Source: Micromonospora tarapacensis (GTDB lineage Bacteria; Actinomycetota; Actinomycetes; Mycobacteriales; Micromonosporaceae). Taken from it: a DNA stretch of 64,000 nucleotides. The stretch covers positions 62,001-126,000 of the forward strand of contig NZ_JAHCDI010000003.1 of NCBI RefSeq assembly GCF_019697375.1, given 5' to 3'. This document shows, one piece after another, positions 32,271 through 42,061 of this stretch. The notes below the pieces were generated by a model that saw nothing but the letters and a program-made list of their open reading frames with translations, was not told the DNA's origin and ran no database searches. The position numbers and the translations under genes are program-made. Position 1 is the stretch's first letter, and each line of letters opens with the position of its first letter.

Positions 32271-33872
32271 TCACATCCGGAAGACGCCGAAGCCGCCGGC
32301 GCCCCGCACCGGTGCGTTGTGCACGGCCGACAGGCAGAGGCCGAGGACGGTACGGGTGTCCCGAGGGTCGATCACCCCGTCGTCGTAGAGCCGGCCGGAG
32401 AGGAACAGCGCGCCGGACTGCGACTCGATCTGCTGCTCGACCATCATCCGCATCGCCGCGTCGGAGTCCTCGTCGAACTCGTGACCGCGGGCGGCGGCGG
32501 CCTGTCGGGCCACGATGGACAGCACCCCGGCCAGCTGCGCAGGCCCCATCACCGCCGAGCGCGCGTTCGGCCAGGTGAACAGGAACCGTGGCTCGTACGC
32601 CCGGCCGCACATGCCGTAGTTGCCCGCCCCGTACGAGGCACCCAGGTTGACCGTCAGGTGCGGCACCTTGGAGTTCGACACCGCATTGATCATCAGCGCG
32701 CCGTGCTTGATGATGCCGCGCTGTTCGTACTCGGTGCCGACCATGTAGCCGGTGGTGTTCTGCAGGAAGATCAGCGGGGTGTCGGCGGCGTTGGCGAGCT
32801 GGATGAACTGGGTCGCCTTCTGCGCCTCCTCGCTGAACAGCACGCCCCTGGCGTTGGCCAGCACGCCGACCGGATAGCCGTGCAGCTCGCCCCAGCCCGT
32901 CACCAGCGCGGTGCCGTAGGCCGGCTTGAACTCGTCGAACTCGCTGCCGTCGAGCACCCGGGCCAGCACGTCACGCGGGTCGAACGGCACCTTGAGGTCG
33001 GCGCTGACGATGCCGAGCAACTCCTCCGGGTCGTACTTCGGCGGCTGTGGCATCGGGTTGCGCGGCCCCGGCCCCTGCTTGCGCCAGTTCAGCCGGCGTA
33101 CGCACTGCCGGGCCAGCCGGATGCCGTCGCGCTCGTCGGCGGCGAGGAAGTCGGCCAGTCCGCTCCTGGTGGCATGCATCGCCGCACCGCCCAGCGACTC
33201 GTCGTCGGCGTCCTCGCCGGTGGCCATCCTCACCAGCGGCGGCCCGGCCAGGTAGACCTGCGACCGCTCCTTGATCATAATGGTGAAATCCGACATACCG
33301 GGCACATAGGCGCCGCCGGCCGTGGCGTTTCCGAAGACCACGCTGACCGTGGGGATCTTCTCGGCGGAGAGCCGGGTCAGGTCGCGGAACACCCGGCCGC
33401 CCGGGATGAAGATCTCCGCCTGGGTGGGCAGGTCCGCCCCGGCCGACTCGACCAGATTGACCATCGGCAGCCGGTTGGCCAGGGCGATCTCGCCGGCCCG
33501 CCGGGTCTTGGCGAGCGACCACGGGTTGACCGCGCCGCCGCGTACCGTCGGGTCGTTGGCGACGACCAGGCACTCGACGCCCTCCACCACACCGATCCCG
33601 GTCACCACGCTGGCCCCGACGGGGAAGTCGGTGCCGTACGCGGCGACCGGGGACAGTTCCAGGAACGGGCTGTCCCGGTCCAGCAGCAGCTCGACACGCT
33701 CCCGGGCAAGCAGCTTGCCACGCCTGTGGTGCCGGGCCACGTACTTCTCGCCGCCGCCCGCCCGCGCGTGATCGAGCGCGGCGTCCAGGTCGGCGAGGCG
33801 CTCCAGCAGCGCCGCCCGGTTGGCCTGGTGCGTCGGCGAGGCCGGGTCGACCGGGCTCTCCAGTGTGGTCAC
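32271..33872 (-). CDS. Acyl-CoA carboxylase beta subunit (carboxyltransferase)
   Basis: The GTG at 33872 overlaps the stop of the dehydrogenase gene. The protein has 533 residues. Family motifs include RGKLLARERVELLLD, NDPTVRGGAVNP, FGNATAGGAYVPGMSD and NTTGYMVGTEYEQRGIIKHG. The sequence is of the methylcrotonyl/geranyl-CoA carboxylase kind (MccB, LiuB, AtuC) rather than the AccD acetyl/propionyl kind, judged from the YMVG and GYGMCGRAY segments. It transfers the carboxyl group from biotin to the acyl-CoA. Confidence 0.9.
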   Translation of the reverse strand: MTTLESPVDPASPTHQANRAALLERLADLDAALDHARAGGGEKYVARHHRRGKLLARERVELLLDRDSPFLELSPVAAYGTDFPVGASVVTGIGVVEGVECLVVANDPTVRGGAVNPWSLAKTRRAGEIALANRLPMVNLVESAGADLPTQAEIFIPGGRVFRDLTRLSAEKIPTVSVVFGNATAGGAYVPGMSDFTIMIKERSQVYLAGPPLVRMATGEDADDESLGGAAMHATRSGLADFLAADERDGIRLARQCVRRLNWRKQGPGPRNPMPQPPKYDPEELLGIVSADLKVPFDPRDVLARVLDGSEFDEFKPAYGTALVTGWGELHGYPVGVLANARGVLFSEEAQKATQFIQLANAADTPLIFLQNTTGYMVGTEYEQRGIIKHGALMINAVSNSKVPHLTVNLGASYGAGNYGMCGRAYEPRFLFTWPNARSAVMGPAQLAGVLSIVARQAAAARGHEFDEDSDAAMRMMVEQQIESQSGALFLSGRLYDDGVIDPRDTRTVLGLCLSAVHNAPVRGAGGFGVFRM

Positions 33873-35128
33873 AGGCCCATGCCCTTCGCGACGATCTCGT
33901 TCATGATCTCGGTGGTGCCGCCGCCGATGCCGAGAATCCGGGCGTCCCGGTAGTGCCGCTCCACCTCGGCGTCCCGCAGGTAGCCGAAGCCGCCGTGCAG
34001 TTGCAGCGCCTGGTCGACCACCCAGTCGCCGGCCGCCACCGCCACGTTCTTCGCCATCGCCACCTCGGTCACCACCGGCTCGCCGGCCGCCACCCGGGCC
34101 GCCACCTCGTGGACGTACGCGCGGGCGGCCTCGGCGCGGGTGTGCATCTCCGCCAGCCGATGCCGGACCAGCTGCCGGCTGGCCAGCGGTCGACCGAAGG
34201 TGGACCGGTCCCGGCACCAGTTCACGGTCAGTTCGACGCAGCGCTGCGCGATGGCGTACGCCTGGGTGGCCAGCGAGAGCCGTTCGGCGGCGAGCTGCTG
34301 CATGATCGCGAGGAAACCGGTGTCCTCCTCGCCGATCCGGTTCGCCACCGGCACGCGAACGTCGGCGAAGGAGAGTTCGGCGGTGTCCGAGCAGTGCCAA
34401 CCCAGCTTCTCCAGCCGCCGTCCGACGGTGAATCCGGGCGTGCCCTTGTCGATCACCAGTAGGCTCAGCGAGCCGCCGCCCGGAAGGCCGGTGCAGACCG
34501 CGGTGGTCACGAAGTCGGCCCGTACGCCGCTGGTGATGTAGGTCTTCGCGCCGTTGACCACGTAGTGGTCGCCGGCGCGGCGGGCGTGGGTGCGGATGCT
34601 CGCCACGTCGGAGCCGGCGTCCGGTTCGGTGATCGCCAACGCGCCGATCATCGAACCGGCCAGCGTCGGCCGGACGTAGCGGTCGATCAGGTCGCTCCCG
34701 GTGCTGGCCGGGCTCTCGGCGCCGGCGGTCCCGGTGGCTCCGGTCGGGCCGACGGCGCTCTCGGGGCCGGTCGACCGGCCGCCGAGCCGGCCACGGAGTC
34801 CGCCAGCGAGCCGGCCTCCGGCCGCGGCGACCATGTGCGGCAGCGCGATGCCGTGCGTGAAGAGCGCGGCGACCAGCCCCGACGAGCCGCCGCAGCGGAT
34901 GATTTCCTCGGTCACGACGATCGAGTCGAGCAGATCCCCGCCGCTGCCGCCCATCGACTCGGGAAAGCCGATGCCGAGCAGACCGATCTTCGCGGCGCTG
35001 GCGTGCAACTCGCGGGGCACCTCGCCGGCCCGCTCCCAGTCGGCCAGGTGCGGCAGCACCTCGCGGGTCACGAAGGCCCGGGTCAGCTCGCGCAGTTGCC
35101 GCCGCTCCGGCGTGTCCACGATGGTCAT
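33869..35128 (-). CDS. Acyl-CoA dehydrogenase with a low-complexity insertion
   Basis: The ATG at 35128 overlaps the AtuA-family stop (ATGA). The protein has 419 residues. ITEPDAGSDVASIRT, TYITSGVRADF and QLHGGFGYLRDAEVERHYRDARI identify the family. Around residues 108-148 there is a Gly/Ser/Thr/Ala-rich insertion (LRGRLGGRSTGPESAVG and on) absent in typical family members, between the N-terminal helices and the middle beta domain. Same frame and composition as the rest, so it is not a sequencing break. It acts in the same pathway as the carboxylase. Confidence 0.88.
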   Translation of the reverse strand: MTIVDTPERRQLRELTRAFVTREVLPHLADWERAGEVPRELHASAAKIGLLGIGFPESMGGSGGDLLDSIVVTEEIIRCGGSSGLVAALFTHGIALPHMVAAAGGRLAGGLRGRLGGRSTGPESAVGPTGATGTAGAESPASTGSDLIDRYVRPTLAGSMIGALAITEPDAGSDVASIRTHARRAGDHYVVNGAKTYITSGVRADFVTTAVCTGLPGGGSLSLLVIDKGTPGFTVGRRLEKLGWHCSDTAELSFADVRVPVANRIGEEDTGFLAIMQQLAAERLSLATQAYAIAQRCVELTVNWCRDRSTFGRPLASRQLVRHRLAEMHTRAEAARAYVHEVAARVAAGEPVVTEVAMAKNVAVAAGDWVVDQALQLHGGFGYLRDAEVERHYRDARILGIGGGTTEIMNEIVAKGMGL

Positions 35129-36807
35129 GCCCGCAACTCCGTAGGCAGGTCGACGATCCGGGAGCGCAGCAGTTCGCCGAGGGCCTTGGCCTGCGGGTCG
35201 AACCGGGTGGAGGCGGCCACCCCCGGCCCGAGCAGCCCTTCGATCACGAAGTTGACCGCACGCAGGTTCGGCAGTTCGTACCGCGCGACGGCCAGCGGGG
35301 CGGTCTCCGGCAGCAGCTCGGCGAGCCGCGCCACGGTGAGCCACCCACGCAACCAGGCCCAGGTGGCATCCGTGCGCGCCCAGACGCCGAGGTTGGCATC
35401 GCCGCCCTTGTCGCCCGAGCGCGCTCCCACCACCTCGCCCAGCGGCGCGCGCCGGCTCGGGCCGGTCGAGTGCGAGGAAGGTCCGGTCGATGCCTGGTGT
35501 CCTAGCGGGGTCTCCGCGGGGCACGTCACCGGCGGCGGGGCGATCGGCTGCCGGGTGCCGTCCGGCAGCACGGCGAGATGGGCGACGGCGTCCTGCGGCA
35601 CCGTGTCGGCGGTGAAGACGCCGTACGGGGTGGCGTCGCCGGGCAGCGTGGTCAGCGTGCAGCCCGGGTAGGAGGCCAGCGCCAGTTCCACCGCCGCCGC
35701 CGAGAACGCCCGCCCGGCCCGCGCCCGGTCACCGTCGCGCAGGTGTACGTGCAGCAGTGCGCTCGCCGACTCGGTGTCGGCGGCGTCCGGGTGGTCGGTG
35801 CGGGCCAGGATGAACTCCAGCCCCTCCTTGCCGACCGCCTGCTCCAGTTGTGCCCGGACCAGGGCCGCCTTCGCCGGTATGTCGAGCCCGCAGAGCACGA
35901 ACGTCATCGAGTTACGGAAGCCACCCAGGTTGTTGACGCCGACCTTGAGCGTCTCCGGCGGGGGCGTGCCCCGGACGCCCCGGACGCGCACCCGGTCGGG
36001 TCCGTCCTGGTCCAAGCGCACCGTGTCCAGCCGGGTCACCACGTCCGGCCCGAGGTAGGCCGGTCCGCCCACCTCGTACAGCAGTTGGGCGGTGACCGTC
36101 TCGACGGTGACCGCGCCGCCGGTGCCGGGATGTTTGGTGAGCACCGCCGAGCCGTCCGGGTGCAGCTCCGCGATCGGGAAGCCCGGCCGGTGCCCGCGGT
36201 CGGGCAGCTCGGTGAAGAAGCTGAAGTTGCCGCCGGTGACCTGCGCCCCGCACTCGACGAGGTGCCCGGCGACGGTCGCCCCGGCCAGCGCGTCGAGGTC
36301 CTCGCGCCGCCAGCCGAAGCGGGCGACGGCCGGGCCGACGACCAGCGAGGCGTCGGTGACCCGGCCGGTCACCACGACATCCGCCCCGGCGTCGAGGCAG
36401 GCGGCGATGCCGAACGCCCCGAGGTACGCGTTGGCGGTGAGCGCCTCCGGCCTCGCCAGGGCGTCGCCCTGGACGTACCCGATCCGGACGGGCAGGCCGA
36501 GGCGGCCGGCGAGCGAGCGGATCGCGGCGGCCAACCCGGCCGGGTTGAGCCCACCGGCGTTGGTGACCAGCGTGACCCCGCGGTCGAGCGCGGCGCCCAG
36601 GCAGCCCTCCAGCTGCCGGAGGAACGTCTTCGCGTAGCCGAGGTCGGGGTCGCGCATCCGGTCCCGGCCGAGGATGAGCATGGTCAACTCGGCCAGGTAG
36701 TCGCCGGTCAGCACGTCCAGATCGCCGCCGTCGAGCATCTCCCGCCAGGCGGAGAACCGGTCACCGTAGAAGCCGGAGGCGTTGCCGACCCGGAGCACCC
36801 CGCTCAT
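35125..36807 (-). CDS. AtuA (DUF1446) family protein
   Basis: The ATG at 36807 overlaps the previous stop (ATGA). The protein has 560 residues. The family core is clear (VLRVGNASGFYGDRFSA, LTGDYLAELTM, TNAGGLNPAGLA, CLDAGADVVVTGRVTDA) and the C-terminal AtuA domain follows after a short low-complexity linker (RSGDKGGDANLGVWAR). In Pseudomonas atuA opens the acyclic terpene utilisation cluster together with geranyl-CoA carboxylase. Its reaction is not established. Its presence suggests this operon handles a branched or terpenoid acyl-CoA. Confidence 0.88.
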   Translation of the reverse strand: MSGVLRVGNASGFYGDRFSAWREMLDGGDLDVLTGDYLAELTMLILGRDRMRDPDLGYAKTFLRQLEGCLGAALDRGVTLVTNAGGLNPAGLAAAIRSLAGRLGLPVRIGYVQGDALARPEALTANAYLGAFGIAACLDAGADVVVTGRVTDASLVVGPAVARFGWRREDLDALAGATVAGHLVECGAQVTGGNFSFFTELPDRGHRPGFPIAELHPDGSAVLTKHPGTGGAVTVETVTAQLLYEVGGPAYLGPDVVTRLDTVRLDQDGPDRVRVRGVRGTPPPETLKVGVNNLGGFRNSMTFVLCGLDIPAKAALVRAQLEQAVGKEGLEFILARTDHPDAADTESASALLHVHLRDGDRARAGRAFSAAAVELALASYPGCTLTTLPGDATPYGVFTADTVPQDAVAHLAVLPDGTRQPIAPPPVTCPAETPLGHQASTGPSSHSTGPSRRAPLGEVVGARSGDKGGDANLGVWARTDATWAWLRGWLTVARLAELLPETAPLAVARYELPNLRAVNFVIEGLLGPGVAASTRFDPQAKALGELLRSRIVDLPTELRA

Positions 36808-37607
36808 GACGGCGTGCCGGTGTCGGCCGTGGCCTGCGGGGCACGACCGGTGCCGGGCGGGCCGGCGAACGCCTGGGCCACGTCCAGCCACCCGTCGGCG
36901 ACCGGCCCGGTGGCGACCAGGGCAAGGTCGGCGCGGTGCCGGCGCCGGGTCACCAGCAGGCAGAAGTCGAGGGCCGGGCCGGTCACCCGGTCGGCCGCCC
37001 CGGCCGGGCCGAAGGACCAGGTGCCGCCGGTGGGAGCCGCCAGCTCCACCCGGACCGCCGCGGTCGGCACCGGACGGCCGTGCGCGGCGAAGCTGTGCCC
37101 GAGTGTACGGAAACCCAGGAACGCGATGTGCCGCAGCCGTCCGGTGGCCGGCCGGGTGACGCCGAGCGCCTCGGCCACGTCCTCGCCGTGCGCCCAGGTC
37201 TCCATGATCCGGGCGGTCGCCATCGAGGTCGGCGACATCCGGGTGCCGTACCAGGGCAGCTTGTCGCCGGCCGGGACGGCGGCGAGGTCGGCCGCGAGCG
37301 CCGAGCGGCCGGCCCGCCAGCGGGCCAGCAGCGCATGGGGCGGGGCGAGGAACGACTCCGCCCCGGCGTCGACCAGCCGGGCCGGACCCGGCGTGGAGGT
37401 GAGCGTGGCGTAGAACGCGTCCGCGTCGGTCGCGGCGAGCCGGGCCACGTGATCCGTCCACGCCAGGTGGGCGATCTGGTGGGTGATCGTCCAGCCCTCG
37501 GCCGGGGTCTGCCGCGCCCAATCCTGCGCCGGCAGCGGCGCGACGAGCGCATCGAGTTGCTCGGACTCGGCGGCCAGATCCGTGAGCAGTGCGGTCAGGT
37601 CGACCAT
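36804..37607 (-). CDS. TIGR03084 family protein (mycothiol maleylpyruvate isomerase fold)
   Basis: The protein has 267 residues. The N-terminal DinB/MDMPI-like helical bundle has WTITHQIAHLAWTD and the metal-ligand type RIMETWAHGEDVAEALG; a C-terminal beta domain follows. TIGR03084 proteins stand next to AtuA-family genes in actinobacteria. They may be mycothiol- or metal-dependent; the reaction is unknown. It follows the TetR gene by 25 bases. Confidence 0.83.
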   Translation of the reverse strand: MVDLTALLTDLAAESEQLDALVAPLPAQDWARQTPAEGWTITHQIAHLAWTDHVARLAATDADAFYATLTSTPGPARLVDAGAESFLAPPHALLARWRAGRSALAADLAAVPAGDKLPWYGTRMSPTSMATARIMETWAHGEDVAEALGVTRPATGRLRHIAFLGFRTLGHSFAAHGRPVPTAAVRVELAAPTGGTWSFGPAGAADRVTGPALDFCLLVTRRRHRADLALVATGPVADGWLDVAQAFAGPPGTGRAPQATADTGTPS

Positions 37608-37632
37608 CGAACCTCCGGGCGGGTTGGACCGG

Positions 37633-38250
37633 TCAGCGGGTCTCCGCGGCGGTCAGCAGCATCGCGAGCTGGTGTTTCCAGGGGTGCAGCAGGGCGGCTC
37701 GGCGGGCCGAGTCGTCGCTGAGCAGGTTGGCCACGCCGAGGCCGCGCAGCAGGTCGAGGGTCGCCTGGACCGCCTCGCGCACGCCGGGCCGCCGCTCGTC
37801 CACGCCGAGCAGCTCGACCGCCAGCCGGTGCATCTCGCGGCCGATCCGGGTCTCCACGGGCAGCAGCGCGGCGCGCAGCTCGGCGTCGGTGCGGGCGGCC
37901 ACCCACAGCTCCAGTGCGGCGACGAAGAGCGGCCCGGTGAAGGCGGCGGCGAGCAGGTCGACCACCCGGTCCAGCCGGCGGGGACCGGCGGGCAGGGTGT
38001 CGGCCTCGGCGCGCAGCTCCGCCGCCCGGCGCTCGGTGAGATGACCGACGGCGGCGGTGACCAGGGCGGTCCGGGTCGGGTAGTGATGCAGCTGGGCTCC
38101 CCGGGAGACGCCGGCCCGGGCCGCCACGACCGTGGTGGTGGTGCCGGACCAGCCGTGCTCCACCAGGCACTCGACGGTCGCCTCCAGCAGCCGGGCCTGG
38201 GTGGCGCGGCTGCGTTCCTGTTGCGGGACGCGGGTCGATGCGGGAGGCAC
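37633..38250 (-). CDS. TetR family repressor of the carboxylase operon
   Basis: A GTG at 38250 gives 205 residues; a TTG at 38286 would start inside the operator and is less likely. The HTH is TTTTVVAARAGVSRGAQLHHYPTRTAL (two parts, about 30-58), and the rest is the helical ligand domain. It is the first gene of a seven-gene leftward operon. A 26-bp palindrome starts 25 bases upstream, so it probably represses itself and the operon until an acyl-CoA ligand binds. Confidence 0.9.
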   Translation of the reverse strand: MPPASTRVPQQERSRATQARLLEATVECLVEHGWSGTTTTVVAARAGVSRGAQLHHYPTRTALVTAAVGHLTERRAAELRAEADTLPAGPRRLDRVVDLLAAAFTGPLFVAALELWVAARTDAELRAALLPVETRIGREMHRLAVELLGVDERRPGVREAVQATLDLLRGLGVANLLSDDSARRAALLHPWKHQLAMLLTAAETR

Positions 38251-38274
38251 CCGCCCAGCCTGCCGCCCGGACAA

Positions 38275-38300
38275 ACAAACAGTCAAGACTGACTTTTTGT
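38275..38300. promoter_or_regulatory. TetR operator
   Basis: ACAAACAGTCA (38275-38285), spacer AGAC, and TGACTTTTTGT (38290-38300) form a palindrome with 10 of 11 base pairs matching. TTGACT on the minus strand (38286-38281) within it can be the -35 box of the operon promoter, so binding would block transcription. It fits the size and spacing of TetR-family operators. Confidence 0.75.
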
Positions 38301-38458
38301 GGTCGCGTCAGGCAGGCCGTTTCAGCCGGGAGAACGGACCCGCACTGCGCCCTTGTGCTACGTCAGCCAGCGCAACGGGTTCAACCTGAGCCGTCGCGCG
38401 GTTGAACGCAGCGCAAGGGCGCGTGCGCAGAGACGGTTGGCCGGGCGTCGGCCGGGTC

Positions 38459-39136
38459 TCAGACCCGTGCGCGGCGGGCCAGGCGCTCCGGGTCGAGGAT
38501 GATGATGCTCTTGCCGTCCAGCCGCAGCCAGCCACGCGAGGCGAAGTCGGCCAGCGCCTTGTTCACCGTCTCGCGGGAGGCGCCGACGAGCTGGGCGATC
38601 TCCTCCTGGGTCAGGTCGTGCGTCACCCGCAGCACGCCGCCGTCGCGGGTGCCGAAGCGGCCGGCCATCTGGAGCAGGTTCTTGGCGACCCGGCCGGGCA
38701 CGTCGGTGAAGATCAGGTCGGCCAGCGCGTCGTTGGTCCGGCGCAGCCTACGGGCGAGCACCCGCAACAGCTGCTCGGCGATCTCCGGACGGTTGTTCAG
38801 CCACGGCCGCAGGGCCTGCTTGCGCAGCCGGGCCAGCCGGCTGTCGGTGACCGCCGTGGCCGTCGCCGTACGCGGCCCCGGGTCGAACAACGACAGCTCG
38901 CCGACCATGTCCGACGGGCCCATCACGGCGATCAGGTTCTGCCGGCCGTCCGCCGCCCGGCGACCCACCTTGATCTTGCCGGACAGCAGGATGTAGAGAC
39001 TGTCGCCGGGCTCACCCTCGTTGAAGACGACCTCGCCCTTGCGGACGTCGATCGTCTCCATCTCCTTGGCGAGTGCCTCGGCAGCCTCCGGGTCGACACC
39101 CTGGAAGATCCCGCTGCGAGCCAGTACCTCGTCCAT
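38459..39136 (-). CDS. crp: Crp/Fnr family transcription regulator
   Basis: The ATG at 39136 follows GGAGGTG and gives 225 residues. The cyclic nucleotide domain has [17 protein letters not shown] and [15 protein letters not shown] (the cAMP Arg region), and the HTH has [24 protein letters not shown]. It matches Crp of Streptomyces and Rv3676 of M. tuberculosis, which bind cAMP and control metabolism, sporulation or antibiotic production. nth lies nearby, as in those genomes. Confidence 0.92.
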   Translation of the reverse strand: MDEVLARSGIFQGVDPEAAEALAKEMETIDVRKGEVVFNEGEPGDSLYILLSGKIKVGRRAADGRQNLIAVMGPSDMVGELSLFDPGPRTATATAVTDSRLARLRKQALRPWLNNRPEIAEQLLRVLARRLRRTNDALADLIFTDVPGRVAKNLLQMAGRFGTRDGGVLRVTHDLTQEEIAQLVGASRETVNKALADFASRGWLRLDGKSIIILDPERLARRARV

Positions 39137-39279
39137 CGCGCACCTCCGGTTGCGCGTGCCGCCCATCGGCCGGGTCCGCCGTCCGCTGATCCCTCGCGCG
39201 CCGACCAGTCTAGGCGCACGTGAGCAGGAATCAGAGGTCCACCCCTGGAATCTTGATCGTTGGGCGTAACGTGCCCGTC

Positions 39280-39291
39280 GTGATCGCGCAC
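39280..39291. promoter_or_regulatory. Possible Crp half-site pair GTG-N6-CAC
   Basis: GTGATCGCGCAC matches the core of the actinobacterial Crp/GlxR site. It lies between crp and cbiZ, 144 bases upstream of the crp start. The match is short and outer bases do not fit well, so it may be chance. Confidence 0.3.
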
Positions 39292-39353
39292 TAGGATCCC
39301 GCCCCTGGTCGGGCCGGTGCGGGCCGGTCGGGTCCCGGCCATAGGGTCACGGC

Positions 39354-40013
39354 GTGCTGAACGAGCCCCTGCTGACCGCCCGGCGCGAGGATGAACGGGA
39401 CATTCCGCTGCTCATGTGGCGTGCCGCGCGGCCGCTGCGGGCGATCAGCTCCGCCCCGCTGGGCGGTGGGCTCGGCCTGCGGCGGTGGGTGCTGAACGCG
39501 ACGGTGCCGATGTCGTACGACCGGGACGACCCCGCCGACCACCTGGCGGCGATGGCCCGCGGGCTCGGCCTCGACGGGCCTGGAGTGGGCCTGCTGACCG
39601 GCGTCGACGTCGGCGAGGTGGTCACCCGGACCGACACGGGCGTGCAGGTCTGGACCACCGTCGGCCTGGGCACCCCGGTCCCCGCCGCCGCTCCCGCGAC
39701 GGGCGCACCGGCGCAGCCGGTCGGCACGGTCAACATCGTGGCCTACGTACCGGCCCGGCTCGGCGACGCGGCACTGGTCAACACGGTGGCCACGGCCACC
39801 GAGGCGAAGGCCCAGGCGATCGCGGAGCTGGGGCTGCCCGGCACCGGCACCCCGACGGACGCCGTCGTCGTGCTCTGCCCGCCGGACGGGCCGGCCTGCC
39901 CCTACGGTGGCCCCCGTTCCACCTGGGGAGCGCCGCTGGCCAGGGCGGTACACGCCGCCGTACTGACGGTCGGGGCCGACACCGTCGGATGGTCGGATCG
40001 GCTTCCGGGCTGA
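39354..40013 (+). CDS. cbiZ: Adenosylcobinamide amidohydrolase (CbiZ)
   Basis: A GTG start gives 219 residues. The CbiZ fold is recognised from RAISSAPLGGGLGLRRWVLN, VGLLTGVDVGEVV, TVNIVAYVPARLGDAALVN, EAKAQAIAEL and PTDAVVVLCP. CbiZ cleaves the aminopropanol side chain of adenosylcobinamide so that the corrinoid can be salvaged as cobyric acid. It stands alone without other cobalamin genes. The gene has spread by horizontal transfer in bacteria, which its isolated place fits. Confidence 0.85.
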   Translation: MLNEPLLTARREDERDIPLLMWRAARPLRAISSAPLGGGLGLRRWVLNATVPMSYDRDDPADHLAAMARGLGLDGPGVGLLTGVDVGEVVTRTDTGVQVWTTVGLGTPVPAAAPATGAPAQPVGTVNIVAYVPARLGDAALVNTVATATEAKAQAIAELGLPGTGTPTDAVVVLCPPDGPACPYGGPRSTWGAPLARAVHAAVLTVGADTVGWSDRLPG

Positions 40014-40071
40014 ATCTCCTCACCCGATCGGCCGTCGTCGTCGCGTTTTCCGCACGGTAGGGTCGCCTCCG

Positions 40072-41220
40072 ATGTACTCTCCCGCCCCCCTCGCGTCCCG
40101 ACCGCGCCGCCGCGCCGCGGCCGCGCTCGGCGCGCTGCTCGCCGCACTCCTCCTCGCCGGCTGCGCCACGACCGACGAGGGCCCGATCTGGCAACCCGGT
40201 GCGGGCGGTGGTGACACGGGCGCACCGGTCGAGTCGAGCGCCCCCGCCGTCAAGAAGATCTCGCTCTCCGCCACCGGTGACATCGTCATGGCCATGGCGC
40301 CCGACCGGCTGCCGCCCGACGACGGCAAGGGCTTCTTCGACTCGGTGAAGAAGGCGATCGCCGCGGACGTCGCGATGGGCAACCTGGAAGAGCCGTTGAC
40401 CGTGGACACCGGGGCCGGCAAGTGCGGGGCGAACTCCACCCGCTGCTTCCAGTTCCGGGCCCCGCCGGAGTATGCCGCGCACCTCGCCGACGCCGGGTTC
40501 GACCTGCTCAACCAGGCCAACAACCACGGCTACGACTTCGGGCCGGAGGGGTACGAGAACACCCAGAAGGCACTGGAGGAGCACGATCTCGCCCACACCG
40601 GGGCGCCCGACCAGATCACGGTGGTTCAGGCCAAGGGTGTCAAGGTCGCCGTCGCCGGCTTCTCGTCGTACCGCTGGTCGAACAGCCTGGTCGACATCCC
40701 GGCGGCCAAGAAGGTGATCGCCAAGGCGGCCACCATGGCGGACATCGTCGTGGTGCAGGTGCACATGGGCGCCGAGGGGTCGGAGATGACGCGGGTGCGC
40801 CCGGGTACCGAGATGTTCCTCGGCGAGAACCGGGGCGACCCGATCAAGTTCTCCCGCGCGATGATCGACTCCGGTGCCGACCTGGTCGTCGGCCACGGAC
40901 CGCACGTGCTGCGCGGCATGGAGTTCTACCAGGGCCGGCTCATCGCGTACAGCCTGGGCAACTTCGCCGGTGGCGGCAACTCGCTGAGCAACAACGGCCG
41001 CCTCGGCTGGGGCGGCGTCCTCAAGGTGTCGCTCGAGGCGGACGGCAGCTGGGCCGGAGGCTCGTTCACCTCCACCTACATGAACGGTGCCCGCCTGCCG
41101 ACGATCGACCCGGACGACCGGGGCCTGGGGCTGCTCCGGGATCTCACCAAGCTCGATTTCCCGGACACCGGTGCCCGGTTCACCGACGCCGGAAAGATCA
41201 GCCCACCGGCCGAGGACTGA
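40072..41220 (+). CDS. CapA-family lipoprotein
   Basis: The protein has 382 residues. A lipoprotein signal ends at LLLAGC (Cys near 30), so it is anchored outside the membrane. The CapA/metallophosphatase-like domain has [35 protein letters not shown] and [15 protein letters not shown]. The family includes poly-gamma-glutamate synthesis protein CapA, but without capB/capC nearby this role is not supported; a cell-envelope phosphatase is equally likely. Confidence 0.87.
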   Translation: MYSPAPLASRPRRRAAAALGALLAALLLAGCATTDEGPIWQPGAGGGDTGAPVESSAPAVKKISLSATGDIVMAMAPDRLPPDDGKGFFDSVKKAIAADVAMGNLEEPLTVDTGAGKCGANSTRCFQFRAPPEYAAHLADAGFDLLNQANNHGYDFGPEGYENTQKALEEHDLAHTGAPDQITVVQAKGVKVAVAGFSSYRWSNSLVDIPAAKKVIAKAATMADIVVVQVHMGAEGSEMTRVRPGTEMFLGENRGDPIKFSRAMIDSGADLVVGHGPHVLRGMEFYQGRLIAYSLGNFAGGGNSLSNNGRLGWGGVLKVSLEADGSWAGGSFTSTYMNGARLPTIDPDDRGLGLLRDLTKLDFPDTGARFTDAGKISPPAED

Positions 41221-41281
41221 TCAACGGCCCACCGGGATGGGTCGGCGGAAGGTGTCGTCCCGGCGACGTAGGCTGGCCGTC

Positions 41282-42061
41282 GTGACCAGAAGCGCCACCG
41301 AGACCGACCTGGGTCGTACGCGCCGGGCGCGCCGGATCGGCCGCGTGCTCGCCGAGACGCACCCCGACGCGCACTGCGAACTCGACCATGGCAACGCGCT
41401 GGAGCTGGCCGTCGCCACGATCCTCTCGGCACAGTGCACGGACAAGAAGGTCAACGAGGTAACTCCGAAGCTGTTCGCCCGCTACCCGGGCGCCGCCGAC
41501 TATGCCGGGGCGGATCGCGGCGAGTTGGAGGAGATGATCCGACCGACCGGCTTCTACCGCAACAAGACCAACTCGCTGATCCAGCTCGGCCAGGCCCTCG
41601 TCGAGCGGTACGACGGCCGGGTTCCCGGCCGGCTGGCCGACCTGGTCACGCTGCCCGGGATCGGCCGCAAGACCGCCAACGTCATCCTCGGCAACGCCTT
41701 CGACGTGCCCGGCATCACCGTCGACACCCACTTCCAGCGGCTGGTGCAGCGCTGGGGGCTGACCACCGAAAGTGACCCGGTCAAGATCGAGCACGAGATC
41801 GGGGCGATGTTCCCGAAGCGGGACTGGACCATGCTGTCGCACCGGATCATCTTCCATGGGCGCCGGGTCTGCCACGCACGCAAGCCCGCCTGCGGGGCGT
41901 GCACACTGACGAAGCTCTGCCCGTCGTACGGCGCCGGGCCGACCGAGCCGCCCGCCGCGGCGAAGCTGCTGAAGGGACCCCGGGCCCGCGACCTCGCGGT
42001 GGCCGCCGGAGTCGATCCCGAACTCGTCCCGGTGCAGGCGGTCCAGGCGGAGGCACCGTGA
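41282..42061 (+). CDS. nth: Endonuclease III
   Basis: A GTG gives 259 residues. It shows the catalytic Lys region ([14 protein letters not shown]), the helix-hairpin-helix ([14 protein letters not shown]), the catalytic Asp (VDTHFQRL) and the 4Fe-4S loop with C-x6-C-x2-C-x5-C ([17 protein letters not shown]). It removes oxidised pyrimidines and cuts the abasic site. Its stop overlaps the GTG of the TlpA-like gene. Order crp-nth-TlpA-Nudix-marP is as in M. tuberculosis. Confidence 0.95.
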   Translation: MTRSATETDLGRTRRARRIGRVLAETHPDAHCELDHGNALELAVATILSAQCTDKKVNEVTPKLFARYPGAADYAGADRGELEEMIRPTGFYRNKTNSLIQLGQALVERYDGRVPGRLADLVTLPGIGRKTANVILGNAFDVPGITVDTHFQRLVQRWGLTTESDPVKIEHEIGAMFPKRDWTMLSHRIIFHGRRVCHARKPACGACTLTKLCPSYGAGPTEPPAAAKLLKGPRARDLAVAAGVDPELVPVQAVQAEAP

